This document shows positions 24,640 to 38,504 of a DNA stretch of 64,000 nt, piece by piece. The notes below the pieces were generated by a model. The model had not been told where the DNA came from and made no database searches. It was given only the letters and a program-made list of their open reading frames with translations. Source of the DNA: Ricinus communis (taxonomy: Eukaryota; Streptophyta; Magnoliopsida; Malpighiales; Euphorbiaceae); NCBI RefSeq assembly GCF_019578655.1, contig NC_063262.1, forward strand, positions 22,327,582 through 22,391,581, in the 5' to 3' direction. Position numbers and translations under genes: made by a program. Position 1 is the first letter of the stretch, and each line of letters opens with the position of its first letter.

Positions 24640-26170
24640 ACAATTTCCAAGTTGGCTTCTAATCTAATTCTAGAGTTCCAAACAAACCACTTTTAAGTCT
24701 CTTTTGGCGTATTAAATTGAGATATTAAAAAAATTATATACCATTTTTTAAAATTAAATTTTTTAGTATATTACAAAAAACATCAAAATTCATAATTTTT
24801 TTACCATCAGACAAAATAGAAAATTTTGAGGTGGCATCCATGTAGATCAGCTTAGTCAACTTTGATTATGACATAAGCAAGAGCGTGCAAATTTCTTAGT
24901 TGAAAAAATTTAAAAATTTGTATATGACATTACCAAAATTAATTAAATTAATCACATAAGTTAAAAATCTCGGATGCAATGCGGTTAAGTATGGATGCGA
25001 TTGTAATTTTTTTCTTTTTAATATATGTTAGCACACTATACAAATTACATGTCATGAACTATTACTATCATCTTTTTTTTATTATGCCTCCTTTTTTATA
25101 GGTGAACCTCGAATTTAATCATATCTATTTTTTAATAGAATATTTAGTTAAAATTTATTAAAAAATTTATTAAAATTACATAAGAAAAAGTAAAATAAAA
25201 ATGATAAAATTGAAGAAAATATTTTGGATACATTAAGAAACTAATATGAAATTTATTTGAAAATTCTATCTATCTTGTTATAATTCGTCAATTCTAGAGA
25301 AATTTGAATATATAATATGATAAATCAACTTTTATTTTATTCAAAACATATATGCTTTGAATTTTATAATAAATACCATAAATTTTATAAATTTTAACCA
25401 AACACAATATAAAAAATAGTTTTAATTTGATTTTTAAAATTTATAAATTTAAGAAGCACAAATTTATACTCGAGACACAAACACCACGATACGACCATTT
25501 TAAAAATAATTAGAATATAATATAGGTGTTGTATCAGTATCGATGTCGTGTTGGATACGTGTTGCATCTACTCCACAATCACCATTCAACTTTTTTTTCT
25601 TTTATTAGTATTAATCATTTTGATATTTTATCTTACTTTCAACCATTTCTACAATGGATTATAATATGCATGTATACTTAATTTCTCGTAATAATGTTTA
25701 ATTTAGAATTACACCCACAAACCTAAAATAATAATGTACTAATTCTTTTTATAATGAGCTTTAAAGTACACATTGAAATATTTACCGGGCTTTAATTTGA
25801 CGGATAGATATTTAGTGTTTGAAGTTGAGGTTTTTCGAGTTTGAGACATTCCTTGTTCAAAATATGATAGTTTATTTCTTCCTTTGTATAAAAAAAGTCC
25901 CTCATTCTCTCTAACTTAACACCCTAACAAGAAATTTTTAGGCAATAACTAGATTAAATTAATTGTATGATAAATATATCTATTGTTAAAAAAAAATGCA
26001 CATTGAAATTATGAAAACATATATTTGATATCATCCGAGATGAAAACTTCTAAGTTCTAACTCTTTCTTTAAAGGTATAATTAGAGTTGATGAATACGGA
26101 GATAAAAAAAACTGTGTAGTCTAATTAATGTAAAAAATACAAGAAACTAATAATAAAGATAGTATATATA
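24640..26170 (-). repeat. Older degenerate copy of the peptide-gene segment
   Basis: In the same orientation as 13.6-16.9 kb: AAAATTTTGAGGTGGCATCC at 24821 matches the block at 13760. GCATCTACTCCACAATCACC at 25565, followed by TTCAAC and a T-run, matches the sequences upstream of the exon-2 copies at 16.68 and 17.36 kb. The intron-like part near 25.66-25.80 kb matches 16.75-16.94 kb. No cysteine exon is recognisable, so this copy is decayed beyond coding. Confidence 0.45.
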
Positions 26171-27162
26171 TAACAAAGAGAAGAGCTGATAGTTTATAAA
26201 GAGTATAGTTAAATTTATGAATATAAAGTAGAACCACATCATAGTTATATTTTATATAAAAATAATTTCTGTATAATTATAACAAAATAGTCTTAAATCG
26301 GGCTAATTATAAAAAAAAATTCCATATTTTTAATAAATTATAATTTCTCTAGATTTTGTATTAGTAAAATTTGTCTTCATGTACAGTAATTATGTATATT
26401 TCAAAAAATATGTGCTATACTACATTAAAAGTATAAATAGAATAAAATATTTATGTAAAATAGTTTGGCATAATGATTAATTTCTTTAGAGTTTTTACCA
26501 CATTCTTGAACTTGCTGATAGTAAAAAATTATTTTGTTGAAACTAAAATATTTTTAAAATTATGTCTCTTTTCTCAATGTAATATTTTTCTCTTTTCTTA
26601 ACATACATACTTAATTGATTTCAAAAAAGAAATTCACACTTATCTCTATATTTCTTGTAACATAATTAAATCGAAATAAAAAAATTAGTGATTATACCTT
26701 TATTGAGTTTTAATCTTTTTTTATAATAAAATTAATTTAATTTCATAAATATAAATATTATAACATATATATAAGTGTAAAAAAAATAACAATCAAATTT
26801 ATTAAAATGATCTTATTGATTATTTAGTTAATTAAGTTAATAAATATTACTACTATTATTATTTATTATAATTATCCATATCTTTAAAAGTAATTAGTTT
26901 TAATAGACTTAACATAGATAAAGAGATTTAGAGGAATATTATTACTTTCTTTAGAGTTTGAGATTAAATTATATTACTACCATTATATTATTTATAAAAT
27001 TAATAATAATAATTGTTTTGTTTGCTTTCTTACGTTTACTTTTTTTTTTTTAAGGTTGTTGGTATAAACATACAAAAATAATTGAATTGCATTTGGATTA
27101 TGATTTGTTAATAATTATTGAGTTGAATTGTATTTGGATTAGGATTTTAGATAAGATTAATG

Positions 27163-30108
27163 TGTCACGACTCGATCTGTGGACCCGTGACCGACACTAT
27201 GGAATGGGTAGATGTAAAGTCACCGAATCCCATAATAAGCCTGACACTTATTAACTTAATTAGATCTCATCTGATATTATTGATGTCACAATATATTTTA
27301 ACCATTAAATTCTATATATTTAATTAGGTCTGCCTAAAGAATTAGGCAAGACTCGAAACTACAATAATTTACAACTGACAAGTCTATTATTTCTACTGCG
27401 GAGAATCTAAGATTTTACAAGTTAACATACCAAACCAAATTCATCACCCAATGATGAAGGAGTCGGGTTGCTAGATAAGAGCCGCGGGAAGACTAACAAT
27501 CACAGATCTGAAAAACAGTAAAATTGAGACTGTAAGTCTCGAGAGTGAGTTAAAATCATATATCCAAGAAAAAATAGTTACAAACACTTCAATAACACAT
27601 TTATTTAATTTGAAATAAATACTAAGTCATGCAAAATAAACATGTCATAACATGCTTAAATAAAATAACTTTCACATATTACAGAACGGAGTACCTCAGC
27701 AGAACCCTAATCTCAACACTTAACATCTCGACTCCTTCTCATTCTAACAGAACTGGCACCCAGAGAGCGAGGCTCGACCAGGATCCTTAAATCCAGTTCA
27801 GACACTTAATTATTACTAACACTCTTAGCCTTTCGGCTCTCTTACTCCAATAAGACTGGCGCTCAGAGAGCGAAGCTTGATCAGGGTACTCAACTCTAGT
27901 TTGGTCACTTAAGTTTCCAAATAAGCTGGCGCCCAGAGAACAATGCTCGACCAGGGATCTTTACTCCGGCAAACACACTCTACTAAGCCCAGAGAGTGAT
28001 GCTCGACCAGGGCAAGTCCTAAACTTTCCTTTTTAAATTTACCATTTTATCCTTTTTCTATTAATCTCACATTTATACTGGTGCACTCATCAAAATAGTA
28101 TGTTCTACTGCCGTCCCATCCCGAGTCATCAGGAAATAATAAATTCAATAATGAAGAACATGATATATATGAATAGTAATCAAAGAGCATGATATATATG
28201 AATAGTAATTAAAAGAATAATTTAAACTTGGAATCAATTAATTACAATAGCTATTTAAAATTTGCGCATGACACGTGCATAACAGATATATGACTTTAAC
28301 TCATAGCTTTGACGATCTCTTAGCTCTGCTCCGATGCCTCGGTTGGAGCGAACCGAACTAACGGATTTATCTAATCACGAAAAATAATTTATCAACAACA
28401 CTGAAATAGTTGACAATTAACTCTAGGTCTAGATTCCTAAGACTAACTGTCTAAAAGCCTTGACTCGGGTAAATTCTACCGAAAATTCGGCAGAACCTCC
28501 CTTACAATACAGACATTTACCCTCGTAAAATGGGTCTAGGACCTGCCAGAAAACACTTCAAATATTCAACAATTCATTTTAACGGGAGTCGGGTCACTAG
28601 GATTTCACTATTTTTTTCCTACTTCGCCATACATCACAAAACACGACCTAAGGCAGGCAGTCCGATAAACAATTATTTTAACACACAATATCTCTAATGC
28701 TCAACACAATTCAATAAACATATAATTTACCAAAGAATTCTAAAGTCAACGGGTTCAGAAAAAATTACCGAGACGCTTGATCGCTCAGTCGACTCGCCTC
28801 GAGCTGCCAGAGTCCGATCGACGATCCGAACGTACCAACGGACTCGAAACGATGCGCTGATGACGATCCCTGCTTCCGATCTTACTCCCGATCATCTGGA
28901 CAGATTTACGGATGATCTCGGCCATCGATTTGCAAACGGAGTCCGATCGCCATGAAACCGGTGCCATTGCCAAGCTTAAGCTGAGGAGAATCCGAATATG
29001 TCCTCCAATCATCCATCCCTCGTTGAAGCTCGCCAGAAAAGCCAGAAAACGCAACTGCCACCCACTCTCTCTCTCCACTGTGAACTTCCAATCCCAGCCA
29101 CCATTGGTGTCGCCGCTGCCGCCAAAATAAAGCCTAAGCCGAGAGTCGATCGCCACCCGACTCGGCCGCCAACGTCGCCGAAACACCATTAACGGCACCG
29201 ACAACCGGCTCTTCTTCCTTACATTTTTCGTCGCTCCTCACCGTCCGCATTGCTCGCCACGCCAGCCCTGGGACCCGACACCACTGGCTGGACGACACTC
29301 CTTTCTCCTCCTTCTTCTTCCCTGATCCCCTCCTTTCTTCTTTTCTTTTCATTCTTCTCTACATCGACAAAGGGTCCCTGAACTTTTCTTTCTTACCATT
29401 TAGTCCCTCAACTTTTTTAATTACAACAATTTCACCCAGCAGAAATTCCAATTAACCCTTAAACTTTCTTTTAACTTTTCAATTAAGCCTCTAACTATTT
29501 AATTTGAGCCAAATTAGAATTATTGAAAATACACAATTATATATTTTCTCTTGTTTTTAAATATAAAATTATCAAAAAGCCCTTGCCAACATATTTAATT
29601 ACAAAAATATCAAACATATAAATTTTCATTTAAACCCCATATTAATAAATTTATACCTTTAATCCTTATTCCAAATTAATTTTCCAATTTAATCCTAACA
29701 CACAATTAATTTAATTAATCAATTTGCTAAATATTTTTCAATTAAAATTTAATACCATTAACTAATTAAGATGCTATTTTCCCCAAAAATCATTTTATAA
29801 AATATCCTTTACAATTTCTTCCATAACTCTCAAATATAGAATTTAATTTTTATATATTCATTTGGGGGAAAAACTTGGATAACCAAAAATATGATTTATT
29901 TCTCAAAGAATTCACTTAATTAATTTCTTAAAAATTAAACTAATTGGATATAGAAAATAACTCATTTATTTGTCTAGTATTAAAATTTCCATTTAAATCA
30001 TTCTATTTAAATCATTCGAATTTAAACCAAATAAATTTTAATAAAAACTCATTTATTAATTATTATTATTAATATTATCATTATTAAAGAAAAATTTCAG
30101 GTATTACA
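27163..30108 (-). mobile_element. Solo LTR C (2946 bp) with perfect 5-bp target duplication
   Basis: Starts TGTCACGACTCGATCTGTGG, ends TTTCAGGTATTACA, and is flanked by TAATG on both sides (27158-27162 and 30109-30113). The duplicate locus at about 10650-10670 has a single TAATG and no LTR, a clear empty site. It carries several GGCGC-C-AGAGAGCGA motif units at 27745-28015. Open frames at 28.8-29.35 kb are part of the LTR. It formed by LTR-LTR recombination after insertion, the standard route for solo LTRs. Confidence 0.9.
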
Positions 30109-31012
30109 TAATGCATAATTTATATGAAAGCTTATAGATATTCACAATTCATTAAAACGAAAAAAATAAATAAATCGAGATAATACTATAGAGTTAATAC
30201 ACAAATCAATAATGCAATAATTCATTAAAGAAGCTAAAAATATTACTAATTAAAGCCAAATAATAATATATCACCATAGCTTTATCATGACAATAATAAT
30301 AATAATAATAATAGAATTATATTAGCATGGTTGTTGCTTAATTTATCTGATTCTAATTGAAATACAATTTTATAATTATATAGAATTATCGACTTTATAT
30401 AAATACTGTAAGGATAACTGTAGATTGATAATGCAATAAAAATGAGTACAATATTATATTTTATGTTTGTATTTTATATACTAAAAGTATTATTATAAAT
30501 TAAAGGAAACAAAAGAAACAAAAGGTAGTAGTGCTATGTAAAGAATACTAATATAAAGTATTAAATTATTATGTTAATATTACATAAATAATAATATTAT
30601 ATAAATTATTCATCTCTTCTTAAAAAAGTATGTATATTATAAGATTTTTTATATTAATATACTTTTATCAATATATAGCATAAGTCAGACATAGCATATA
30701 CAATTTTCAACTTAATAATTTCAAAATAATTGATAGGATTTAAGCATAAAAGTATTATAAAATTTAAATAATAATTTGAAAATTTTTTTTCTATATTTTA
30801 AAAATTCTTCAAAAGTAAATTATCAAATTTTTATTTAATTATATTTATCTCAAATAATAATAATAATTTAAATGTGTTTTAGATATCTAAACCTCAATAG
30901 AATTAAAATTAAAATATTTGATTTTATAATTTCTTAAAGTAAAAAAAAAAAGTTCATAGTAGAATGTGCTTGCTACAATTTATCTTATTAAATTATTAAT
31001 GTCAGCTCTTTT

Positions 31013-31066
<54 letters not shown>
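31013..31066. repeat. (TA)n microsatellite in TIR element copy 2
   Basis: Counterpart of the run at 11593-11634, longer here. Confidence 0.9.
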
Positions 31067-31071
<5 letters not shown>

Positions 31072-31981
31072 GATATATATAAATTTAATTTCTTAATAAT
31101 ATATTAAGTTTATTTATTGCTAGCTACAAAAATAATTTTATAAATTTTATAAATATTAGGCTGAATTGCCAAAAAAATTCTAAATTTTGCACTTGTTATC
31201 AATCTAGTAGCTAGTTTTTAAACTTACAATTTTAGCATTAAACTTTTACATTGATTTCAATTTTAGTCTCCGATCAAATTATCAATTTAATAATATTGCG
31301 TGAATTCCAGCGATAATATAAAAATTTGAGTCAACATTAGAGCTATTGACTTTTTCTATTATTAAAATATAATCATTTAAGCATATTAATTATTTCTTTT
31401 CTTTTACTTTAGGGTTTTATTAATTTTATGTGCTTAAATGATAATATTTTAGTAGTGAGAGTGTTGACTTAATCCTATTTATTTATATTGTCGCTGAAGT
31501 TCACGCCACATTAATAAATTTGGCTGATGATTTGACCAGAGGCTAAAATCATCATTGATGTTAAAATTTGTTGTAAAGTATAAAATTTTTTTAGCGATTA
31601 AGCCAATATGTTCATTTGTAAATGAATTTATTAATGATAAAAGGATTTTGTAATTATAGTAACAATAGAAATATGTATGATGCTAAATTTAAAAGTTTAA
31701 ATATTATTATATTTTTTAAATAATAAAAAAATTAAATAATTAATATTTACATGCAAATTTAAAAAACAAACAAAGAAAATATTGCATTCTTCATTTAGTC
31801 ATGGAAGTATCAAAGACAACAATATTCTTTTATATCATAATATACCCACTTAGGTTGAACTCCGACTTGGGTTAAAAAATATAATATTATTTAACCACAA
31901 TAAATTTAAAAAAAATCATTATAATCCCAACTTACTTTGTATATGGATCTCAGTTGGAAATGATCAAACTACTACCTTTTC

Positions 31982-31985
<4 letters not shown>

Positions 31986-32047
<62 letters not shown>
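31986..32047. repeat. (TA)n run at the outer end of the TIR element
   Basis: About 60 bases of TA directly between the element terminus and the plastid-like insertion. A shorter TA run sits at the outer end of copy 1 (about 9764-9774). Confidence 0.9.
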
Positions 32048-32049
<2 letters not shown>

Positions 32050-32432
32050 GGATGTCGGGGTTTTCGCGTACTGCACCTAAAAACTAAAAAACAGAAAAAT
32101 GCTATTATCTTATTCCTAGGAGGCAAAGGTGTTCCAAGGGGTTTCTCTCCATAGACAGAAATAGGTTTTTTTCTCGAAGGAGAAGCAAGAGGCGATCGGC
32201 AGTGAGGGTGGACGAAGTGAAGAAGAGCAGCCTAGCATCAAGGTCTGTCAAGCCATCACTCTAAATTAAATTAAAAAAAAAAATTCAGTTTGAAACTACC
32301 GATTTTCCAGGTGTTCAATTTACTAGCATAAAGAAAAAGCCTTATAAACGAGCAAGAGGATGCCTTAACTGAAATATGTGTCATCCCGAAGCTTAGTACG
32401 GGCGAAAATATATATATATATATATATATATT
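32048..32432. other. Unassigned, less AT-rich segment before the plastid rpoB piece
   Basis: Base composition differs from its surroundings and it is adjacent to plastid DNA, so an organellar origin is plausible. I could not identify a gene in it. Confidence 0.4.
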
Positions 32433-32865
<433 letters not shown>

Positions 32866-33930
32866 GGGTATTACTAATTGAGTTGAGAAATCAAACTCTA
32901 TCACTTGTTTTATACATCGTTTTGCAAAGATTACAGATTTTTGAATTTAAAGAATAAAGATTTTTGAATTTTTGAATTAATAATTAAATTGAATTATTTA
33001 ATTCAATTTCTAATTTCTTCCAAATTTAGAAATTGAATTAAATATATCTTCATATCTTCATTTCCAAAGTTTATTGGATTCGAGCGAAGTAATGTAATCT
33101 ATGAATAATATATGAATAATAGCCTTTTAATCATAATCAAACAAATACTTCAATGATTCTCGTGTTCATATTTCAAAAGGAAAGGGAATACAAATGATAG
33201 GAAATTTATTCCAACCCAATTTTTCTTAAATTCTCTATTTCGTTAAACTGGTTCTTACCAGAATTATATATGAACAATGAGAAAGAACATAACCCACCCC
33301 CTCCCCCTACCCACCCCCTTTTTGTCTTTTCTCTGTTCAAAGAGAAACGAAAGCAGTTCTTTTATTAGTTATTAAAAGTGATTAAATTAATTGAATTTTT
33401 TATGAGAAATAAGATAGACATAGTGGTTCTCCAATGAGATACTGCGCATACTAAGGTATTTTCTTACTTAGTGCTTAGTTTAGTATTTGTTTTGTTATTT
33501 TAGAGAAATTGGATTTGTACTATACCTTATTGATTTGACTCATTTCATATTATGATTCAAAGGTTCAAAATCGGCAGGGTTTACTAATCCTTTTCGTTGA
33601 AATCTGAAAGAGTTTTTTTATAGAATTCTTTTTGATTGATTTTATTGTTTCGGTACATGGTAGGATTCATATTTTAAATAATTAGAAATCTAAGAATTAG
33701 AATCCTAAAAGTAAGAGTAAGAGTTGTCTTTCAACATTAATTGGAATCAACACAAATCAAATAGATGAAGAAATAGAATTGGGACGTTGTGGACATTCCA
33801 TATAGATAATTGATATGAGATGATATTATAAATATAGATTAATTTATATCTAGATTAAGCCTATATCTTTATATAGTATAACTGTATTCACTAGAATAAT
33901 AAAAAAAAAAGGGATAGTAATATCCCGTAT
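32866..33930 (+). other. Probable plastid intergenic DNA downstream of petN
   Basis: Continues from petN without a break and looks like plastid spacer: repeated AATTGAATT tracts, C-rich CCACCCCCTCCCCCTACCCA, and no repeat identity elsewhere in the window. Assignment to the petN-psbM spacer is inferred from adjacency; psbM itself was not found. Confidence 0.5.
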
Positions 33931-33936
33931 TGAAGG

Positions 33937-34027
33937 AATAATAATAATAATAGTAATAATAATAATAATAATAATAGTAATAATAATAATAATAATAATT
34001 AATAAATAATATTAATAATAATAATAA
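33937..34027. repeat. (AAT)n microsatellite
   Basis: Imperfect AAT run preceded by TATCCCGTATTGAAGGAATA. The same lead-in recurs at 34238 before a second AAT run. Confidence 0.85.
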
Positions 34028-34030
34028 ATC

Positions 34031-34192
34031 TTTCACAATAAAGTGATAGATGGAACTGCCATTAAACGACTTATTAGCAGATTAATAGATCATTTTGGAA
34101 TGGCATATACATCACACATCCTGGATCAGGTAAAGACTTTGGGTTTCCAGCAAGCCACTGCTAAATCCATTTCATTAGGAATTGATGATATT
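34031..34192 (+). pseudogene. rpoC2: Plastid rpoC2 N-terminal fragment
   Basis: 54 open codons encode [20 protein letters not shown], then [20 protein letters not shown] and [12 protein letters not shown]. This is the highly conserved N-terminal part of the plastid RNA polymerase beta'' subunit (over 1,300 residues in full). It breaks off into a (TA)n run. It comes from the same plastome neighbourhood as rpoB and petN but is not contiguous with them here. Confidence 0.9.
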
Positions 34193-34194
34193 GT

Positions 34195-34225
<31 letters not shown>

Positions 34226-34235
34226 TATATGTTTT

Positions 34236-34251
34236 CATATCCCGTATTGAA

Positions 34252-34300
<49 letters not shown>

Positions 34301-37300
34301 TAACAATAACAATAGTAATAACAATAATAACAGTAATAATAATAATAACAAGAATAATAATAATAATAATAATAATAATAAGAAGAAGAAGAAGAAGAAG
34401 AAGAATGGTGATGGTGATAAAAATAAAAATAGAAGTTTGAAAATTTAATATATGTGATTAGAGTAAAAAAAATTTATTTTAAATGGATGATTTATAAGAG
34501 ACTATTATTGAGAATCTTATTATCAAAAGAATTTTTAAGTGCAACAAAAAAAATCTATTGAGCTATATTTAATTAGTTTGATGAGAAATAATTAATTAGG
34601 TGACTTTTATAAATGTGACACTCAAATTTTTTCTAATACGGATATAAAAATTTAATATTATAATTGGAGACTATAAAAATATTTTTTCTGAAGAATTTAT
34701 TTGGGGAATGGCAAGTTTTAATTAGCTAATAGTATTGGATTTAATTGAGAAATAGTTAACAAATTGATTATTTAAGTTAATTAAGTGTTAAGATTAATTT
34801 GATAATTAATTATGTGATAGGGGCTAAAAGTATAGCTGAATTAATATGGGATTTAAATAAAAAATTTCACGGCTGGTATTTTTATAATTAAATATGTCGG
34901 TACAAACATTTTAGTAATATTACTATTAAAAGCAAAGCTAAATAAATAATTTCATATTTTTAGTATTTCTAATTTAGCTCAAATATACAATTAGGGGTAA
35001 AATTAAAAAGGATTAACAACTTAAGAAGGGCCTAACAAAAATAAACCAGGGCCAAAGATGATAAATAAATAATTAGGAGGACAAAGTGTACATATAGGAC
35101 GAAAAAGAAAGAAAAGAAAGAAAGAAAGAAAAATAAGGACAGATAAGAAGAAGCTCGACAGCAGCAGCAACGACAACAGTTGCGAGCGGCGAGGGGCGGG
35201 GAAAAATAGGGAAGACGACAACAGCTTATCGCTGCCATGCAGGGCGATTTCGACGTCATTTGTGGTGCTTCTGGTCTCAAAATGACCATCAGCTCGTGGG
35301 CTTTCATTTTCATTCATCATCATCCTTTAAGGCTGCCGAAATATCGAGATCCGGCAAGATAAGCTCATGAGGACAATTTGGGTTTTTCTTGATTTCTAGC
35401 AAGGTATGGCTGATCAGAGTTCATGAATGAACTCCCCTAGTCACAAGTTTTCAGATTACACTTGTTTCTTAGCAATCAATCACTATTGAAAAATCGACGG
35501 TTGAAACTGTTCGCGATGTATTGGGATGATCGAGGGCTGGATCGGAGAATCATATGCTAGAATCATCATCTATACATCATGTCGAGTTTGTAAGATGTTT
35601 TCAGATTATCAATCGGACTCCGGTGGTTGGAGGCGAGTCGACCGATTTATCAAGTATTTCGGTAAATTCCTTAATCTGTTAATTTTAGAAATTGTTAATT
35701 AAAAATTATATTGGTATTAATTGGAGACAAATGATTTAATGTATAAGTATCTTTGGAAATTAAAATATATGTTATTAAATTGAGTAAATTTAGCAATGTG
35801 ATAATTTATTAAAGACTATTATTAGTTTCTTTATAAATATTAATAAGATGAAGCTAATTAATTAGAATAAGTAATTTAGTGGACCTTAAAGCGACAACTA
35901 GAAATTCTAGAAATTTAATTTGATAAGTTTCGATTGATATTTTAACTAAGTGAGTAGTTTATAATTAAATTTGATTGTGTTATTAGTAAAAAAGATTTTG
36001 ATAATGATAGAAAATATTATATTTTGTTAGAATAAATAAATTAAAATTTTATATATAAATAATTAGAGAGGATAAGTAAAATTAATATTAAATATATGAT
36101 AAATAATATTATTGGCCTGAAATAATTAGTTTAGTTATGCTACTTAATTTGTGAGGTAGATTAGGTATTAAATTTTAAATACTCTGGATTAATTATAGTA
36201 GTCAGTAAATAAATTTTAATGATGGAAAATAAATAGATAAGAGTAATAATAATTATTATTAAAATAGTTATTGATCGGTGCAAAGGGAATTAATTATAAT
36301 GACATTTTATGTGCTAGGAAAATAATTAGATAAGGTAAAAATAATTATTAGTGAGTTGCAAATGATATACTACTTGATCATAAGGAGATTGAATTTTAAA
36401 AAATTATTTTTGGAGATCTCAGATGGAAATTATTGTGGATTATGCTGTGTGAATTTTCTGCACGTTTTGAACCTGTTTTTTTGGAAAAAAATTAGTCCAT
36501 ATTACAGGAGAGGTGATACCGAATTTTTAATAGAATTAATTAATTGGAATAGATAGGTAAATAATAGAATTATGCTAAAATAAGATTAGAATTTATAAAG
36601 ATAGAATCAGATTTTAGAGATTCAAAAATAAAAGTTGGTTGAGGATTACTAGGAATAGGATTTAGGATTTTTATGTTTAAAGTATGATTATGTGTGAAAT
36701 TCTAGAGTTGTAAGCTCGGATAGCAGTTCAGAGTAAATTAACAAAGAACTTTAGTGAAGTATAGTCAGTTGAGTCCTGCATAATAGGTGAGTAGATAAAT
36801 TTATAACATCGTACTTTCAGTGATTTAATAAATTATATTTATTTTCTTATGATTTGTTAGAATATTACTACTGAAGCGTGTGTTTTAAATGCAATTTAGA
36901 AACTTAATATTTTCTATAGAAATTAGGAGAGAGTGGTGTTTTCTATTTTACTTTATATGTTATTATAATTATATGTAGCTAGATAAATGAATATACACTC
37001 ATTTATATAACCTATGAGATCAAACCTTGGACATCGGGTGTTATCAGATTATACTGTCTTTAGGACAATACTTAGTATATACATCGCTTTTGAGGCGTAT
37101 GCTAGGTGGTGGTGCCTTTTAGGGGCTTATTGTCTATGTGCGTATGACTAGTTATTTATATTTTAGGTTTTCATAGGTGAGACGTCAGCACCAAAAATTG
37201 CTAGAGATCAATAGGGTACATCTATAAATGTATATTGATTTCGACTGATTTATTTATTTTATTTGTTACTATTTTTCTTGGTATAATATTAGAATTTAAT

Positions 37301-37739
37301 TTAGTATCGATATTTTTCTGAATTAGTTTGATATTATGTAGTTAATTGATTTCATATTAGAAAAGATTTTGCAGTTACATATGGAAGTAATTCTTTATTT
37401 AATTAATTTAATAAAATTTCATTTGTCTAGCCAGAATATATTTTATCAATATTTATGTTTAGAATGATAGCAATAATTTCTCCAGCATAAAAGTATTCAA
37501 GAATAGTATAGTTTTGTATGAATTTATTTAAATCTTTGTTTGTTCCTCTCTGTTATTTGTTTATCCTCTTACTGAATTTTACTCGCCCTTATTTTTTTCC
37601 ACCAGTATTATGCAGGATGTTAAGAATCAGATTAGATTAGAAGTCAAGCAATTAGAGCTTGGGTTGTTAAACTTTACAGTCTGGGAAAATGAAGATAAAA
37701 GATTAAGTAGTTAGGCCAAGATCGGCTAGGGCCGTTACA
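34236..37739 (+). repeat. 5' LTR of element F (about 3.5 kb)
   Basis: The plus-strand LTR begins near TATCCCGTATTGAAG, with an AAT expansion at 34252-34400 just inside the end, and finishes GGGCCGTTACA beside a primer-binding site. The first 1.4 kb matches LTR E in reverse complement. The remainder (35.7-37.74 kb) is unique except that its last 280 bases recur at 38505-38786. The exact 5' terminus and target duplication could not be fixed. Open frames at 35.0-35.3 kb are LTR sequence. Confidence 0.7.
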
Positions 37740-37741
37740 GT

Positions 37742-37753
37742 TGGTACCAGAGC
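37742..37753 (+). other. Primer-binding site of element F
   Basis: TGGTACCAGAGC three bases from the LTR end. It is one base from the usual initiator tRNA-Met site TGGTATCAGAGC. Confidence 0.8.
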
Positions 37754-38504
37754 ATAGGTTTACCTGGACTTTAGCAATCAAAGCATTAAGTTTAAGATCT
37801 TTGTTTGAGTGAGTAAATCTTAAGGCTGATATTCTAGAGAAATTAATAATTAAGGATAAAACTGAATGGAGCTGAAGGTAAAATTTATCAGTAGTGCAAA
37901 GTGCCTTAGATTTGCAAAAATATGGATAATAGAATGAGGATTATAGAACTAAGTATGATGATTGAACATTCAAGAAGATTCCAATCTTTGAGGGATTTAA
38001 AGTGAATTCTGATTTTACAAAGTTTTAGATGTCTTATTGAGATTAAAAATGAGAAATGAGTTTTTCTTATGATATGAGATTTGCTATCACTAAATTTTAA
38101 AGAATTCAGATGTATTTGACAGCTGAAGGCTTTAGTTCTGATTCGATGATAGTGAAAAAACTTGTTGATCACAAGTGGTTTGTGAAGATGTTTGTATAAA
38201 AAATATTTCAAGATTTAAAATTTCTTTAAATTTTTTTATTTTGGAACTTGATTACTTGTGTCTAGATCGGGTCAAGCAGTCTACATCGCATCAATGATCA
38301 TATAACATAATCATTACATCACGGTTATTCATTCATTACATTTATTTTGTGTACATAGTCTAATATTCTGAACACATGAACGTGAGTTCCAAACAACAAG
38401 AAATGTTTTAAGTTTATTTAATAATTTTTCATCAACAGTATTATTTTATGAAATAACTCTAAAATTTGATTGGATCTTCTAGATGGATGTTGGGAGATGA
38501 AGTT
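37754..38504 (+). mobile_element. Internal remnant of element F
   Basis: Short, non-coding remainder between the primer site and the second LTR piece. A frame around 37.86-38.2 kb loosely resembles gag-type leader sequence but has many stops. Most of the internal domain has been lost. Confidence 0.45.

Larger units (their letters stand above)
26375..31990 (+). mobile_element. Long-TIR DNA element, copy 2 (left terminus missing), split by a solo LTR
   Basis: Direct repeat of 9985-12410 starting at GTACAGTAATTATGTATATT, with very high similarity by eye. Its right TIR (31790-31990) is the reverse complement of the left TIR of copy 1 and is complete here, ending in a (TA)n run. The left TIR is lost. 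A solo LTR sits at 27163-30108. No transposase frame is visible. Confidence 0.55.

Noticed and set aside
28785..29352. Several open frames on both strands, up to 139 codons
   Set aside because: CG-rich part of the solo LTR. Paralogous LTRs at 48.2-48.7, 51.8-52.2 and 55.9-56.4 kb show different frames in the same place, so there is no selection for a protein.
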